A stretch of DNA of 64,000 bases from Salvia splendens (taxonomy: Eukaryota; Streptophyta; Magnoliopsida; Lamiales; Lamiaceae): contig NC_056050.1 of the NCBI RefSeq assembly GCF_004379255.2, positions 18,407,514-18,471,513 on the forward strand. The letters are read 5' to 3'. The position numbers and the translations under genes were made by a program. Within the stretch, counting starts at the first letter, position 1; every line of letters starts with the position of its first letter. Shown here in pieces: positions 10,684-22,670 of this stretch. The notes beneath the pieces are model-generated. The model had not been told where the DNA came from, did not search any database, and saw only the letters and a list, made by a program, of their open reading frames with translations.

Positions 10684-13593
10684 ATGGACGATTACACGCG
10701 AGAAATGATGGATTTGAAAACCCTTGTTACACGCACTCTCGAGAAGAAAGGCGTTCTCGCCAAGATCCGTGTGAGCATTGCCATTCTCTTATTGTTTATC
10801 TTATTTTCTGGTTCATAGCGCTCCCTCTCTTTTTAGTTCTCGTGTTTGGGATTCAAATTGCTCGGGCGATCTGGTGATTTTGAGAGAATTATCAAGGCAG
10901 ATTGTCATTTTTAGGGAATTGGGGAGTTTTCACGGTGGTGGAATTTGTTCAGCATTTGAGTGTAATTACTTGTTGTCTGATGACTGTAGCCTGTGATGTT
11001 TCCTCGATTTCATGCTTATATTGTTATATTCAGCTTTGAATAGGTCAGGTAAAGGTAAAGGTAAAGGTAAAGGAATGGAATGTATGTAATGGTAGTATTT
11101 GCTGAGGATATAACGCATTTGGATTATTATTATTTTTCTTTTAGATTTCTGGTAAGAGGTCTTAGGCTTTGTGACCTTTTTTGTGTTGATGGTTGGACTT
11201 AAATTATTTCTTATTGTGTATTGTTTGTTTTATTGTCTTAATTTACATGAGAATTTGGTTTGAAAAATGATAAATTACACATTAGCCAACGTATTATGAG
11301 CATTTCATTATTACTAGTTTTTTCAAAGATTCATAGTGTCAGTCAGAGTTAAGTAAGAAGTGGAGCTCATCTGACTATCTACACCTCTTTATATGTTGTG
11401 ATCCCAGTTACTGCATGCACTACTACATTTTATATACGTTTCTTTATGCACATATCATCTTAAATGCTGAAAGTTCTATATGTTCCGGTTTATTAGGCTG
11501 AATTGAGAGCTAGTGTATTTGAAGCGATAGAAGAAGAGGATAGAGTTATAGAGAAAGATGATGGACTGCCTCCTGCTCTTCTGGGTAGTTGCAATGATCG
11601 TGCAAAGCAGCTCCACAACTCTCCTTCTGGTACTTACCATAAAAATGTCCTCTTGCCCTATGTTGTCATGTATTTACATCTCATTTCGTTAGGTTGCAGT
11701 TATGTACTTTGAAATAGAAATCTATAAGCAAAGTCCTCCCATTTGGTGAACTTATGTTCACGTTTACCTGGAGATAGAGTCAGACTGTTATAAAAAAACT
11801 CGATGACCTCAAATGTGCAGACTTTATTCAGGATTATGGTTCTCATAAGGACTCTTCGTTTACATTGAACATTAAGTAAATCATATGTTCCAACAGGGTT
11901 TAAAGTTTCAGGAGGGACATTTATTCTGGACTATGGTTCTCTTAAGGACTCTTCTTTTGCATTAAACATTAAGTAAATCATATATTCCAACAGGGTTTAA
12001 AAGTTTCAGGAAGGACATTAACTTTCACTCAGATGCATTTGTTATTTCTAGTTCTGTTATGAGCTTCATGATATTAATATTGTATCATCTTGTAATTGCA
12101 GGACGACTTCTAACTGCATTGATATGTGAATATCTAGATTGGGCTCAACTAAACCATACCTTGAAAGTTTACTTGCCAGAGTGCAATTTGGTACTTTTTT
12201 GACATGTTTTCCTTGTAATCTTCTTGCGTTGTGAGCTTTGTCTGTACTGATTTGTTTACTTCCCTTCTGTTTCAGCCAAAGGATTCATGGAAATCGGAAT
12301 TAAGAGACTTTAGCAGCAAAAATGGATATGACCTTAATCGTAATGGTGACAGTGGGCCTTTGCTTTTGGACGTACTTGAGGGGTTCTTAAAGTACGAGGT
12401 ATGTGAGTCCAGTCCTATAATTATTAATTTATTACATAAGCAAATTGGAAATTCTACAAATGGTTCTATCTGCTTGCTTAATGTGTTTAGCTTGCTGGGT
12501 TGAACAAATAACACTAATGAGCTTTGCTGATTGTAAAGAGTCTGAATTCATAGATATGTTTCTGAGGAATTGTTAGCTTTCCCTCTCAATTTATTGCATG
12601 ATGTTGCAGAATTTATCCCAAGGAAGAGGGAGCAACAGGAGATCAACTATTCCAGATACCGACTCTCTATCAAACATTGATCCTAGAAACATGAGAAGGA
12701 CTTCACCGTCATCTCTTGCTGGCGGTGTACCTCCATTAGGAAGGTTTGTTGTCAATAATCATTTCACTGCCAACTTTCTATAACTTGATTTGAAGCTTCC
12801 CATCATATCATCTACTTTATGCTGTGCTCGTTTCAGGCCTCTTCCTGCTTCACAACCATCTGGTAAGTAGCTAAAGCATCTAAACTTGGTTTTGCAGAAC
12901 CATTTAATGTGATGTACCTTCTAACTGTCTGACTATCAGATCGCCGAGCTGGGTCATCTACATCTGGCTATAGGAAAGACGAATACAGTTGGAGATATGA
13001 TAATGATGAACTTCCAGAAGATGTAGGCCGGGCTTCAGCTGCACTGGAAAATCTGCAGTTGGATAGAAAAACTCGTAATTTAACCAGCTCATGGAGGTTT
13101 GTTTCTGAAATCTGAACATTGACCTTATGGTTCTTTACACCGTGCTAGAGATGCGTGAATCATAATTCAAAAATTTTGGTTCTACAATATACTTTGTAAT
13201 GATCCTGCTAGCGTTTCATCATCTCTCGTAAGTGGAAAGTGGAATCTTCCAGTTACAACATAAGAAAACTCAATCATTGTAATACATGTACCCTGTCTGC
13301 AAATACCTTTTTCTGAACCCTGGGTCTTTATATCCGGGAGAATTTGGCCTTCAAATTGGGAAGGATGAAGTAAAATAAAGTGGCACATCTGGGAAGTATT
13401 CTAAAGGATATGGATGGGCGACATACAATAGAGCCTTCTTGTCCAAGATTGTGAATACTTGTTAACATATTGGGTTTATTTTTTTGTTGTGTGTTATTGT
13501 TTTATTATCTCTATGGAATATGGGATTGATATCTTGATTCAATGATTTGGGGACAGGCATGCTGGTGATGGAATGTCTGAGGATACCAGCTGA
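10684..13593 (+). CDS. TON1: TONNEAU1-like protein (TON1), 8 exons
   Basis: Exons 10684-10770, 11497-11629, 12102-12190, 12276-12398, 12610-12743, 12837-12862, 12940-13096 and 13557-13593 all have GT-AG borders and join to 786 bases (261 residues), close to Arabidopsis TON1a/b. The start MDDYTREMMDLKTLVTRTLE is the family signature. Residues about 74-104 (GRLLTALICEYLDWAQLNHT) are the LisH dimerisation motif shared with human FOP, and ASAALENLQLDRKTRNLT is the conserved C-terminal block. Family knowledge: TON1 joins TRM proteins and the PP2A subunit TON2/FASS in the TTP complex, which sets the preprophase band and recruits gamma-tubulin to cortical microtubules. The frame is undamaged. Intron 2 carries a tandem duplication. 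Confidence 0.95.
11048..11073. repeat. (GGTAAA)4 microsatellite in TON1 intron 1
   Basis: Four perfect GGTAAA units lie within the first intron. Each unit resembles a 5' splice site (G/GTAAA), though no exon end is in frame there. Confidence 0.8.
11823..12018. repeat. About 98-bp tandem duplication in TON1 intron 2
   Basis: Two copies (about 11823-11919 and 11920-12018) share the order ATGGTTCTC.TAAGGACTCTTC, AACATTAAGTAAATCATAT and CCAACAGGGTTTAAA, with about a dozen differences. It is old enough to have diverged and lies wholly in the intron. Confidence 0.8.
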
Positions 13594-14519
13594 GTAAACC
13601 GCATGTAACTGCTTGATCTTTGACATAGTCCGCAGGTGATTTTTGCTGCTCCAACAATGTACCAAGTGATTTTATCTAAGATCAATATGTATTTTTGTAT
13701 TTGGTGATCATATAACTGCTTAATCCCAGTCTTGTTTCTTCCTATTCATTTTTTTTTTTTTGTTCATTTTCGTCGTTAAAGTTGTTAGTTTCAGGATTAT
13801 GATCCTGTAGGGTGTGCCGATTGTATCAATACGCTACTGATTATTGTTTAAGCTAATGAAAGGTTTATTTCTAAGTTGTTCATATCTACTCACCCATATA
13901 TAGACAACATTTGTTGTGCAACACCTAGGGATATGATCATGAAGACATACATATGTCAACTACATTTAGTTGACGTACAAATGTGTTTGTGTTGATATCT
14001 ATAACGTAGATTGTGATATAGTTGTCAGTTATCAATCAAACAGGATCCGCCGCACCTATCAAACACAAAAATAGTCTCTTAACTATTATAGTTAATAAAC
14101 ATCAAGTCAAATTGTTATTTTATCACATACAGCATCAAATAAGTTTAACGTATAAAATCATTTAATCAAGTTAATATTTATAATCTCTATTTAAATGCAC
14201 ATTAGATATTATTATTCTAAAAATAATATTAAGAAATTAAAATTTATTAACCTATAAGCCACATATTGATTTCATAAGCCTTGAATTATTTGAGGATCTT
14301 GATGCTGATGCAACTGTATGTTCAACACATCCCCTACCTAAGTCAAAACAAAACACCTAATAATAGTAGTACTATTATGTTAGCCTCATAAAATCCTTGC
14401 AATGCTACTAATAGTGAAGAACTAACTTTTGACAATCCACAACTTTAAACATATAGTACTATTTCCATTGGTAATGATGTGTATGTAACAGCAACCATTC
14501 ACTGTCAAGAGGTTTGTAA
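13594..14519. other. TON1 3' flank and intergenic DNA
   Basis: This covers the TON1 3' UTR (a T-rich stretch near 13750 and AATGAAAGG near 13854 are plausible processing signals) and then AT-rich intergenic DNA. A short inverted repeat lies around 13950-13980 (ATGTCAACTACATTTAGTTGAC). No gene was seen. Confidence 0.45.
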
Positions 14520-16165
14520 GAGCATCCCCAACGCTGCGGGCCGGACCGCACTTGGGTCCCGGCCCCGGCCCGGCGCGTTAAACGACTCGAATTTGCAGCC
14601 TGGGATGGTCCTGGTGACACAGTCGTGTCCCGGGGCCGCGCCCAGGGTCCGTCCCGGCCTGGCGTTAGGCGTGCCCGTGAAGCACACGAAGAGTCCCGGC
14701 CCGACGTTGTATGTCTTGCGGGCCGGGCCACAAGTCCCCTCCATTTGTTTTCGTTTTATTTGCCTATATATACTCAATTTGTGCACCATTCTTCCATACT
14801 TTCAATCCTCTTGTATTCCAATATTTCCGGCTTCTATGGAGTGGTTTAACAGCGACCAACGATAAATGGACGATTTCATCAACGCCAACAACTGGCACGT
14901 GCCGCCATCTCCCGACCCAAATGCAACGCCTAGTCCGGGGTTGGCTACCAACATGGAAATAACATCGCCAGTTAGCACTGATGAGTACGAAATCAGTGAT
15001 ATGGAGCCCGCTGAAGGGAGGAGCAAGGGCAAGGTTGCGGATGAGGAGGGGCCGAAGAAGTATAGTCCGCAGGAGACATTGTGGCTGGCCAAGAACTTCA
15101 TCGACGTCTCTGAGGATCCTATCATCGGCAACCAGCTAAGCGACAAAGTGTTCTGGCAGCGGATTGTAGATAAGTACAATGCTGGTCGACCTAGAGGGTC
15201 GTTCGAGCGTAGCTACGTGAAGCTACGCAAGCATTCAGGTCGGGTCCAAAAGGAGATGAACAAGTGGAATGACAAGTGGACTAACGTAGTCCGGATGTGG
15301 CCGAGCGGGCACAGCGAGATGGACCTCGTGGAGAAGGCCAGGGCAGAGTCCTTCTCTAATGGGAAGAAGCAGTTCAAGTACTTCGACGTTTGGAAGCTTG
15401 TCGAGAAGAGCCCGAAGTACACCGGTGGGGCAGAACCGGCGGCAAGTGGGGCGCAAAAGAGAACCAAAGTTTCCGCCGTTGGACACTACTCTTCGAGCGA
15501 AGGAGGTTCGCCAATCGACCTCAACGTGACAGACGACGACATCTTCTTCTCATCCCCTGGTACTCAAAGTCGTCCGATGGGCACAAAGGCGGCAAAGAGG
15601 AAAGCGAATGGGAAAGCAACTGCGAGCTAATCCGCTATGCCGCCGTCGCCGCCCAATCCTTCCCTGGATAAGATATCCGACTCTATGTTGGATATGAGTA
15701 TTACGTTGCAGATGGGCCAGCTGACGAAGTTGACATCGAGGGATACCTCGACAATGTCAGAGTTCGAGCTCAAGTTGCACCATGAGATGATCGCCTACCT
15801 TCGCGCACAAATGAAGAAGATGTAGTTTTTTTTTTTTTAACTTTTATGACTTGTATTTTTATTTTCTAGGATTTGTAATTTTTTTTAGGATTAGTAATTT
15901 TCTTTTTCTATGATTTTAATTTTTATTTTCTAGGATTTTTAAATTTTCCTTTTTTGACTAAACAATGAATTTTCCCGGTTTTAATTGTTCAACGTATTCT
16001 ATTTTACGAGTAAAATAGGTTGGAGTTGTGAATAGTGCAATTTAATAGTTGTGGCCTTGGATGGGGCCTGTAGGGTTAGAGGAGTTGTGGTCTGGGACTC
16101 AAATTTAGGGGAACGATGACGTGGAGGGCACTTGGAGTGAATTGGGGACGGGATTGGGGATGCTC
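14520..16165 (+). mobile_element. PIF/Harbinger element carrying only ORF1, TSD TAA
   Basis: GAGCATCCCCAA at the left (from 14520) and its inverted match TTGGGGATGCTC at the right (to 16165) are flanked by TAA at 14517-14519 and 16166-16168. The left subterminal region is extremely GC-rich (14525-14735). The only gene is the Myb/SANT-like ORF1; no transposase is present. It ends 87 bases before the next Harbinger element begins. Confidence 0.85.
14866..15825 (+). pseudogene. Harbinger ORF1 (Myb/SANT-like), one nonsense codon
   Basis: ATG 14866 opens 254 codons to TAA at 15628-15630. The same frame then continues without interruption to TAG 15823-15825, so the ancestral product was about 319 residues. 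Residues about 65-140 hold the SANT/trihelix-like region (YSPQETLWLAKNFIDVS, FWQRIVDKYN, ERSYVKLRKHSGRVQKEM.KW), and the C-terminal tail is helical (ELKLHHEMIAYLRAQMKKM). It matches plant proteins annotated as No-apical-meristem-associated C-terminal or 'glutathione S-transferase T3-like'. In PIF/Harbinger systems such a Myb-like partner binds DNA and brings the transposase into the nucleus. Only the single stop argues against function; the 254-residue product keeps the SANT part. Confidence 0.8.
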
Positions 16166-16480
16166 TAAATTCCCTAAAAAAAAGGCATTGATACAAACTC
16201 ATCTATTCTTGGACATAGATGAGACTTTATTGTACTAGATTCATTGCTTTGAGAGCATCCCCATTCGTGCTCTTGCCAATGAGTACGGATGTGGACCCGG
16301 ACCCACTTTTACTCCATGTTCTTAGGCAAGAGCACAACACCCACATCCTTACTCTTCCGCAAGGAAAAGCTCAAGGGTCCCACCATTCTATTATTCAATT
16401 TAAATAAAAACATTTCCACAAAATTAAAATGCTTTAATATCCGGAATACTATTACAAATTACAAAAAAATTAAAAATTAT

Positions 16481-16562
16481 ATAATTAAAATCCTAAAAAT
16501 TAAAAAGTACATAATTAAAATTCTAAAAATTAAAAATTACATAATTAAATTCATAAAATTAA
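16481..16562. repeat. 30-bp AT-rich tandem repeat
   Basis: About 2.7 copies of the same 30-base unit found at 1031-1118, at the same place relative to the transposase stop codon. Confidence 0.75.
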
Positions 16563-16571
16563 AAAAACCCA

Positions 16572-17859
16572 CTACTCGTGGCCGAATTTCCCCCAAATGT
16601 GTTTGATTAGGTCTTCTTGTAGCTCAATGTGGGCTCGGGTATCGCGCATAGTGTTCCTTGTTTCGATCCTCTCGCCCACCGTCGTATGCACACCTTGGCG
16701 TGGGGGAGACCTCGCGGTCGAGCTTTCGGCTCCATCCTCGTCGTAAAAGCTAGCCGCCATCGGTCCTTCGTCAGCTATAATCATGTTGTGCAAGATAATA
16801 CACGTGTACCTGATGTTGGCGATATTTTTCACGTACCACAGCCGAGACGGGGCCTTCACAATGTTGAACCGGGCTTGAAGGACCCCAAAAGCTCTTTCGA
16901 CGTCTTTCCGAGCAGACTCTTGACGCTGCACAAAAAGAACCCGTCTCGGGTCTTGCGGGTTGCTGAGTGTCTTCACGAAAGTCGACCACCTTGGGTAGAT
17001 ACCATCGGCGAGATAGTAACTCATGTGGTATGCATTTCCGTTGACGGTGAAGTCGATCGCCGGTGCTACACCATTCAAAACATCATTGAAGAGTGGTGAA
17101 GAATAGAGCACGTTCAAGTCGTTGTTGGATCCGGCAATACCAAAATATGCATGCTAAATCCATAGGCAGTAGTCGGCGACCGCTTCAAGGATAAGTGTTG
17201 GGCCGCCGCCTTTGTGGCTGCTTAAGTGTTGCCCCCTCCAAGCAGTCGGACAATTCTTCCACCTCCAATGCATGCAGTCAATGCTGCCAAGCATACCGGG
17301 AAAACCATGGACTGTTTCGTGAAGACGAAGCAACCGTTTGCAATCATCGGTGGTGGGTGCCCGAAGGAATTCCTCACCAAAAGCTGAACGAACGCCATCG
17401 CAAAAATTTTTAAGGCAAAGGATTCCAGTTGACTCACCGACATGCAAATACTCGTCGAAGAGGTCAGCCGTTTGCCTAGTAGCAAGTTGTCGGATGACAC
17501 ACGTACACTTCTGCAACGCCGAGAGACTTTGCCGACCGGTTGTGTCTGAACTTGTTTGAAAGTATTTAACACAGGCGGATAATGTGTTGACAATACGCAT
17601 AAACAAGCGTTTTGACATGCGAAAACGGCGCCGAAAGTAATCTTCCAGAAACCGCGGTTGGTCGGAAAAATAGTCGGCAACAAGCCTTTCGTTGGCCCCC
17701 CTCCCGGTCACGATGGATGTAGCGGCGAGTTGATCTAGTTGGTCGAGGAGGAGGGGCGGTGGTATTCGCGGTGACATAGGCTTTATAGGCGGCACGATAT
17801 TGTTCATAGTATTCTTGTTATTCGTGCTCCGCTTTCGCAATGAGATTGGTGAAATCCAT
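16572..17859 (-). pseudogene. Harbinger DDE transposase (HARBI1-like), three lesions
   Basis: The start at 17859 (MDFTNLIAKAEHE) is followed by TAA at codon 14. An extra G in a run near 17697-17702 shifts frame. TAG at 17154-17156 replaces the Trp of a DYCLWI-W motif. Otherwise the DDE_Tnp_4 fold reads through: ADYFSDQPRFLEDYFRRRF, then SIDCMHW (first Asp), GSNNDLNVLYSS (second Asp) and VERAFGVLQARFNIV (Glu), ending in CIILHNMIIADEG. All three catalytic acids are therefore kept. The enzyme would cut at the TIRs and make 3-base duplications; this copy is recently dead rather than ancient. Confidence 0.85.
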
Positions 17860-18268
17860 TTGAGAGGGTTTGAGTGAGAGAGGAAGATGTAGATAAGTTG
17901 TATGAAAAAATATGAATGAGAGATGAATGAGAGATGATTTGATGTGGAAAATGGATGATAAATGTGTGTATTTATAGATGATTTTGGGAATAAAAAAAAA
18001 ACAAAAAAATTCCAAAAAAATGGTAAAAAAGCGGCCATATTTTTAGGAATCTGAAAATATATATTTTTTAATTTTTGGTATTATTTTAGATTTAAAAAAA
18101 AAATTAATTTTTAACGGAAATGCAGTTGGCCAATCAGAACACGCCACGTCAGCTGCAGCAGGCACGGACGTGCTCGATCCATCGAGCAGCGCCGCGCCAG
18201 CGGCAAGAGCGCAGCGGCAAGGCACGGACAGACGGATACGTGCCCACTCACCGCTGCTGATGCTGTGA

Positions 18269-18965
18269 AACTTACAAAGATGAGCAAAGCCACAGCTATT
18301 ATGAAATAAAGTGAGATGCCTGAAGTACTGTAGCAGCAGCAGCATCTTGCTCGGTAAACATGTGGGCATCTTCTGTCACTTTCTGTTTTTGTTTTACCAT
18401 CATTAAAACTTTGAAAGGGAAACGACGACACAATTGTCAAAGTTTTTAAACAAAAAGTAGAAACAGCATATGAGAAAGAGAGAAATTCAGTCAATCTAGC
18501 AACAGTCTACCTAAACCATGGCATTCTCTTTGTTCCCAATTTAAGAGATTTTAACCTGTCATTAATAAACAGGAGAATTCGACCCAAAGGATTAGTATAT
18601 TAATAGAGATAGTCCATTTAATCTATGTACCTCATGTCATGTTGATTATAAACCAATCATAACCTCATGCATTTAAGTGTAACCCGATTAGCCCGTTAGG
18701 CAAATCTAACACTGAACATTGAGGGTTAAGATTGTAAAATTTTAACATGATAAAATTCAAGTCCAATTAACCCTCAACTCCCTATTGACACGTGACACTA
18801 AAACTCCCACATGAAATACGTGTAGGGAAGGAATAATAGGTCATTATCGCACAGGGAAAATCGATCGATTCGGTAAGATTGCGAAATTCCGATCTTCCCC
18901 ACTGCTATCGTACGCCTCCCCCTCTAACTTGAGCTTCCCGAGACAATTTAACTCCGCACCAGACT
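18269..18965 (+). promoter_or_regulatory. PGPS upstream region
   Basis: A 700-base interval between the Harbinger right end and the PGPS start codon. The last 120 bases become C-rich and lack ATGs in the presumed leader. No clear TATA box is seen, as expected for a housekeeping lipid gene. No other gene was found. Confidence 0.4.
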
Positions 18966-21937
18966 ATGCCTTGCCCTCTCAAATTCACCAATTCCGTTAT
19001 CCTACACCCACACCTACCCTTCACATTTCTCGCCCCCTCATCCTCCGCCACCACCACCGGTCAAGCGACGGCATCTTTCCCGTTAAATAAATCCACCGGC
19101 TGGTGGCGCAGGACGACCACATCCTCTCCTCCGCCACGCCGTAGAATCGCTTTGCGGAGTGGCCGGGAACATCACCGATTCGCATCGGATTCTCGAAGCG
19201 GAGAAGTAGATAAAAAGCTGTTTTGCAATTCGGATACTAATTTCGGTTCCAAAATGTGCGTCACCAACAATGGCAAGGCCGAGAGCCAATCCGACGTGTC
19301 TCCGCCCACGCAAAAGCTAACCGGAAAACCACCGGCGAAGCTGCTCACATTGCCTACGATATTGACGATTGGACGCGTCGCCGCGGTGCCGCTCCTTGTA
19401 GCCAGTATGTATCAATTGCGCATCGTAAATTGTGCTTTCATGTGTTTATTTTAGGGTGTTTATGTGGTATGGTTTGATTTATCTCGAATCGTGCAATTGT
19501 GCACATTGTATTATTTGCTTCTTTTGCACAATTTATTGTATCCTGATACCGTATTTCTGACTGAAGGTTCGTGTAATCTGTTGAATAATAAGGTTGTGGT
19601 ATAATATAACGTCATCATCTCATAGATGACAACACAGATATTGGAATTGTTAATTGAGCTGTTTTTTTTACTTGGAAATGCAATCAGTTTTAGGTGAATT
19701 TAGTGATTGGTTTGAGTGTGCATTCTATCTATTTTATGGTTCCAGTTTGCTCTGTTTATAGAAGTCATGTGATTGACACTCTACTTTCAATGGTTAGCAT
19801 TTTATGTTGAGAGCTGGTGGGGACCTGCTGTTACAACTGGGATTTTCATTGCTGCAGCCTTTACAGATTGGCTTGATGGATACCTTGCTCGAAAGGTGCG
19901 GTCTGTCTAGACTCAGCTTCTTTGAGTTATCTTGTCATGCTTATCTTTATTTTCATTTTTTCTCTATTTATGGTGATATTTTTGTTCGACAGATGGATTT
20001 GGGAACTCCGTTTGGTGCGTTTTTGGATCCAGTGGCAGATAAGGTAACACTGAGAGCTATTGTACTCACTTGGCAGAAAAAAAAGTTTCAATAAATACAT
20101 GGAATATGTAAATAGATTTGAATAAGAAAATATCTTCCAAGATGACAAAATTGGGTTACATTTATCAGAGGAAAATCCAGGTATTTTTTCCAAGGGGTAC
20201 ACTTAATTCAAAATTTGAATACAAGGGGCCCACTTTAACCTATGGAGATACATATATCTTGCTGTAGAAGTATTGTCCTCTATTTATTTTATGGGACCAA
20301 CTGTTGCATGACTTATGTTGAAATACATGAAGACTGCTACGTGTTCATCTTCTTTCTTCGTAAAATGAATGCAGCTTATGGTTGCTGCCTCACTGATCTT
20401 GTTGTGTACCCGACCTTTTGAAGCTGGTGGGTTAGGGCATGCACCATGGCTGTTAACTATACCTGCTATTGCTGTAATTGGCAGAGAGGTAAGATCTTAA
20501 CACTTTCTTCTCACAGAAACAAATTTTGTGCCTTTTAAGGCATATCCATACACAAGATAAAATTTTTATGCTTAGCTACTGGTGCATCTGCCATTGAAAT
20601 TAATATGTTTATTTATTGTATTGAATATTGATATCAAGGCTTCTACATCAATAATAATATTTCAACCTCTCTCTCTGTTTAAGATATGCATTGTGCCTAG
20701 AAGAGGAAGTGAAGGGAGATAGGGGAGGCAGTCAGAAATTTAAGTTTTTTATCCTTCTAATCCATGATGTTTGGTACAGTTGCAAGGAACAATGGGTTAA
20801 TTCTCTTAGAAATAGGGAAATGATACATGGTTATTTTTTGTCCCCTGCAACTCTATAACTTTATGTGTTTCTGAAAATTGTAAATTGGAGGAATCAACTC
20901 AGTCTCTCAGTTGTGCCTCCTAAGAGAAGAAAAAGGGTGGATCACACTTTCTGAATCTCTCCCCGCACTGATTTGCAATCGAGCTTAAATTAGATTTGAT
21001 GGATATGCTTTAGAACAATATCATAAGACATACTTAATCTTCGTATGGGAGAAAAGAGGTGGATGACACTTTCTGAATCTCTTCTCGCACCGATTTGCAA
21101 TCGAGCTTATATTAGAATTGATGGATATGATTTAGAACAATATCATAAACATATTTAGTCTTCATATGGGAGAAGCCATTCAGCTACCAGCTTGAAATAC
21201 ACATAGAGCATATAAACAAGAAAAAAAAAATTCAACTTCATTCTTTTTGTATTTAGATGTCATTAATAGACTTGGATAGCTCATTTTGACTTTGGGGGCA
21301 AGTGATTTCTTTTCGGTTGGAAATCTTGTTTTCTTGAATTACTTCACCTCTAATTTTGCACTGTAGATCCTTATATTCAAAGCTTAATACATGCCCATGT
21401 TTCAATTTGGTTTAGTTCTAGCATTTACATATTTCTTATGTCTACATGTAGATTACTATGTCCGCCGTCAGGGAATGGGCTGCTGCTCAGGACAGAAAGC
21501 TTCTTGAGGTTTGAACCAATGGCCTTGAATTGTAAATTTGTAATTAAAATTAATGTTACAAACTGGTGAATAATGGATCGAAGTACTCATCCAAATTTAT
21601 TACTGTACTTTCTAGGCTGTTGCAGTCAATAATTTGGGGAAGTGGAAAACTGCCTCACAGATGAGTGCATTAACCATCCTCTTGGCTGCCAGAGATGGCA
21701 GGTTCAGTTTTCTTCTTTTCATTCATATAATCCAGCTTTTTTTCAATTGAAGTAGGATATATTTACATATTATTTTTTTCTGAAACTGTTATTCCGCCTT
21801 CCTATTCATGCAGCATCATCGGAGCCAAAACATTTGCTTATTCTGGTGTTGTATTGCTATACATTTCGGCATGGCTTGCCTTATGGTCACTGGTTGTGTA
21901 CATGAGTAAGATATGGAAAGTGCTTCTGAGCCAGTAA
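18966..21937 (+). CDS. PGP1: Phosphatidylglycerophosphate synthase, 7 exons
   Basis: Exons 18966-19404, 19798-19895, 19993-20043, 20375-20488, 21452-21508, 21616-21701 and 21814-21937 join to 969 bases (322 residues) with GT-AG borders. The enzyme transfers a phosphatidyl group from CDP-diacylglycerol to glycerol-3-phosphate, the committed step to phosphatidylglycerol and cardiolipin. The CDP-alcohol phosphotransferase signature D-x2-DG-x2-AR-x8-G-x3-D-x3-D is complete at residues 170-195 (DWLDGYLAR ... GAFLDPVAD). Several hydrophobic segments follow and suggest membrane spans. The first ~100 residues are Ser/Thr/Pro/Arg-rich with few acids, a typical organelle transit peptide; Arabidopsis PGP1 is targeted to both plastids and mitochondria. 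The first ATG is used; the next in-frame Met (about residue 97) would lose the leader. No lesion is seen. Confidence 0.95.
20926..21172. repeat. 122-bp tandem duplication in PGPS intron 4
   Basis: Copies at about 20926-21047 and 21048-21172 share CACTTTCTGAATCTCT, GATTTGCAATCGAGCTTA and TTTAGAACAATATCATAA at an offset of 122 bases, with about 10% differences. Wholly intronic. Confidence 0.8.
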
Positions 21938-22670
21938 CTTGGCGTATCAGTTTTTTTTTTTTAATCTTGGTTCGTAGCAATTATAACGAAGAATGGAGGA
22001 GCAAAGAAATCCCCACCCGTACAAAGAAGAGATTGTTCTAAATATGGGTGAGCAAGTGCTGCTCCATTTGAGATTCTTTAGCATCAACTGAGTTCTATCC
22101 CAGGAGCTCTGTGTTCCAATTATCCAAAAAATATACTAGACGAAATAATGCATGTTGCTCTAGTGACCCCTCGTCACCAATGTAACGAGCGAACAACAGT
22201 AGATGACATTCCATGTGTTGCTCAGGCAGTCTTCTTTATTTTTGTTAAAAGTCACTGCTTTAGCAGCTTGGTACCCTGATTTAGGCTAGTAGTATTTGTT
22301 ATCAAATGTACTATATAGATATATGGTATGATAAAATCATGAAGCATGATCATGATGCTGTTTATCTATATACTCAGTGGCACTATTATGGAACAAATGC
22401 AGAGATACAACACTGAATGTATCATCAATAATTGGTGTGTTTCATATGCCAGTGAGCAAGAAAATTTAATGAACATGAGTCCCTCTGCATCTTCCTGGCA
22501 TAATTTAACATATATAAACTGTTGTGAGATGCCCAAAGGCAGCTCTGTACATCTGAATAAGTATCTCCCCTTTTCTTTATCAGTTTTGATGAAACTAATC
22601 AAGAACAAAACATGTTTATACCAATCTAGTCTATGTGTTGTTGGCATCTCCGGGTGCTACCCGCCTCCTT
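21938..22670. other. PGPS 3' flank
   Basis: Holds the PGPS 3' UTR and AT-rich DNA. The 117-codon open frame at 22346-22699 runs antisense into the PP2C relic and has no family signature. No gene is called. Confidence 0.45.

Larger units (their letters stand above)
16253..18265 (-). mobile_element. PIF/Harbinger element carrying only transposase, TSD TGA
   Basis: GAGCATCC at 16253-16260 faces the degenerate end TGATGCTG at 18258-18265, flanked by TGA at 16250-16252 and 18266-18268. Both ends keep the GTGCTCTTGCC / GCGGCAAGAGC subterminal motifs of the 809-1979 copy. The transposase is on the minus strand, and the family's 30-base AT repeat (16481-16562) is downstream of it. No Myb-like ORF1 is present. 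Confidence 0.8.

Noticed and set aside
14459..14789. Several overlapping Arg/Pro-rich frames on both strands
   Set aside because: They are a by-product of the GC-rich left end of the Harbinger element.
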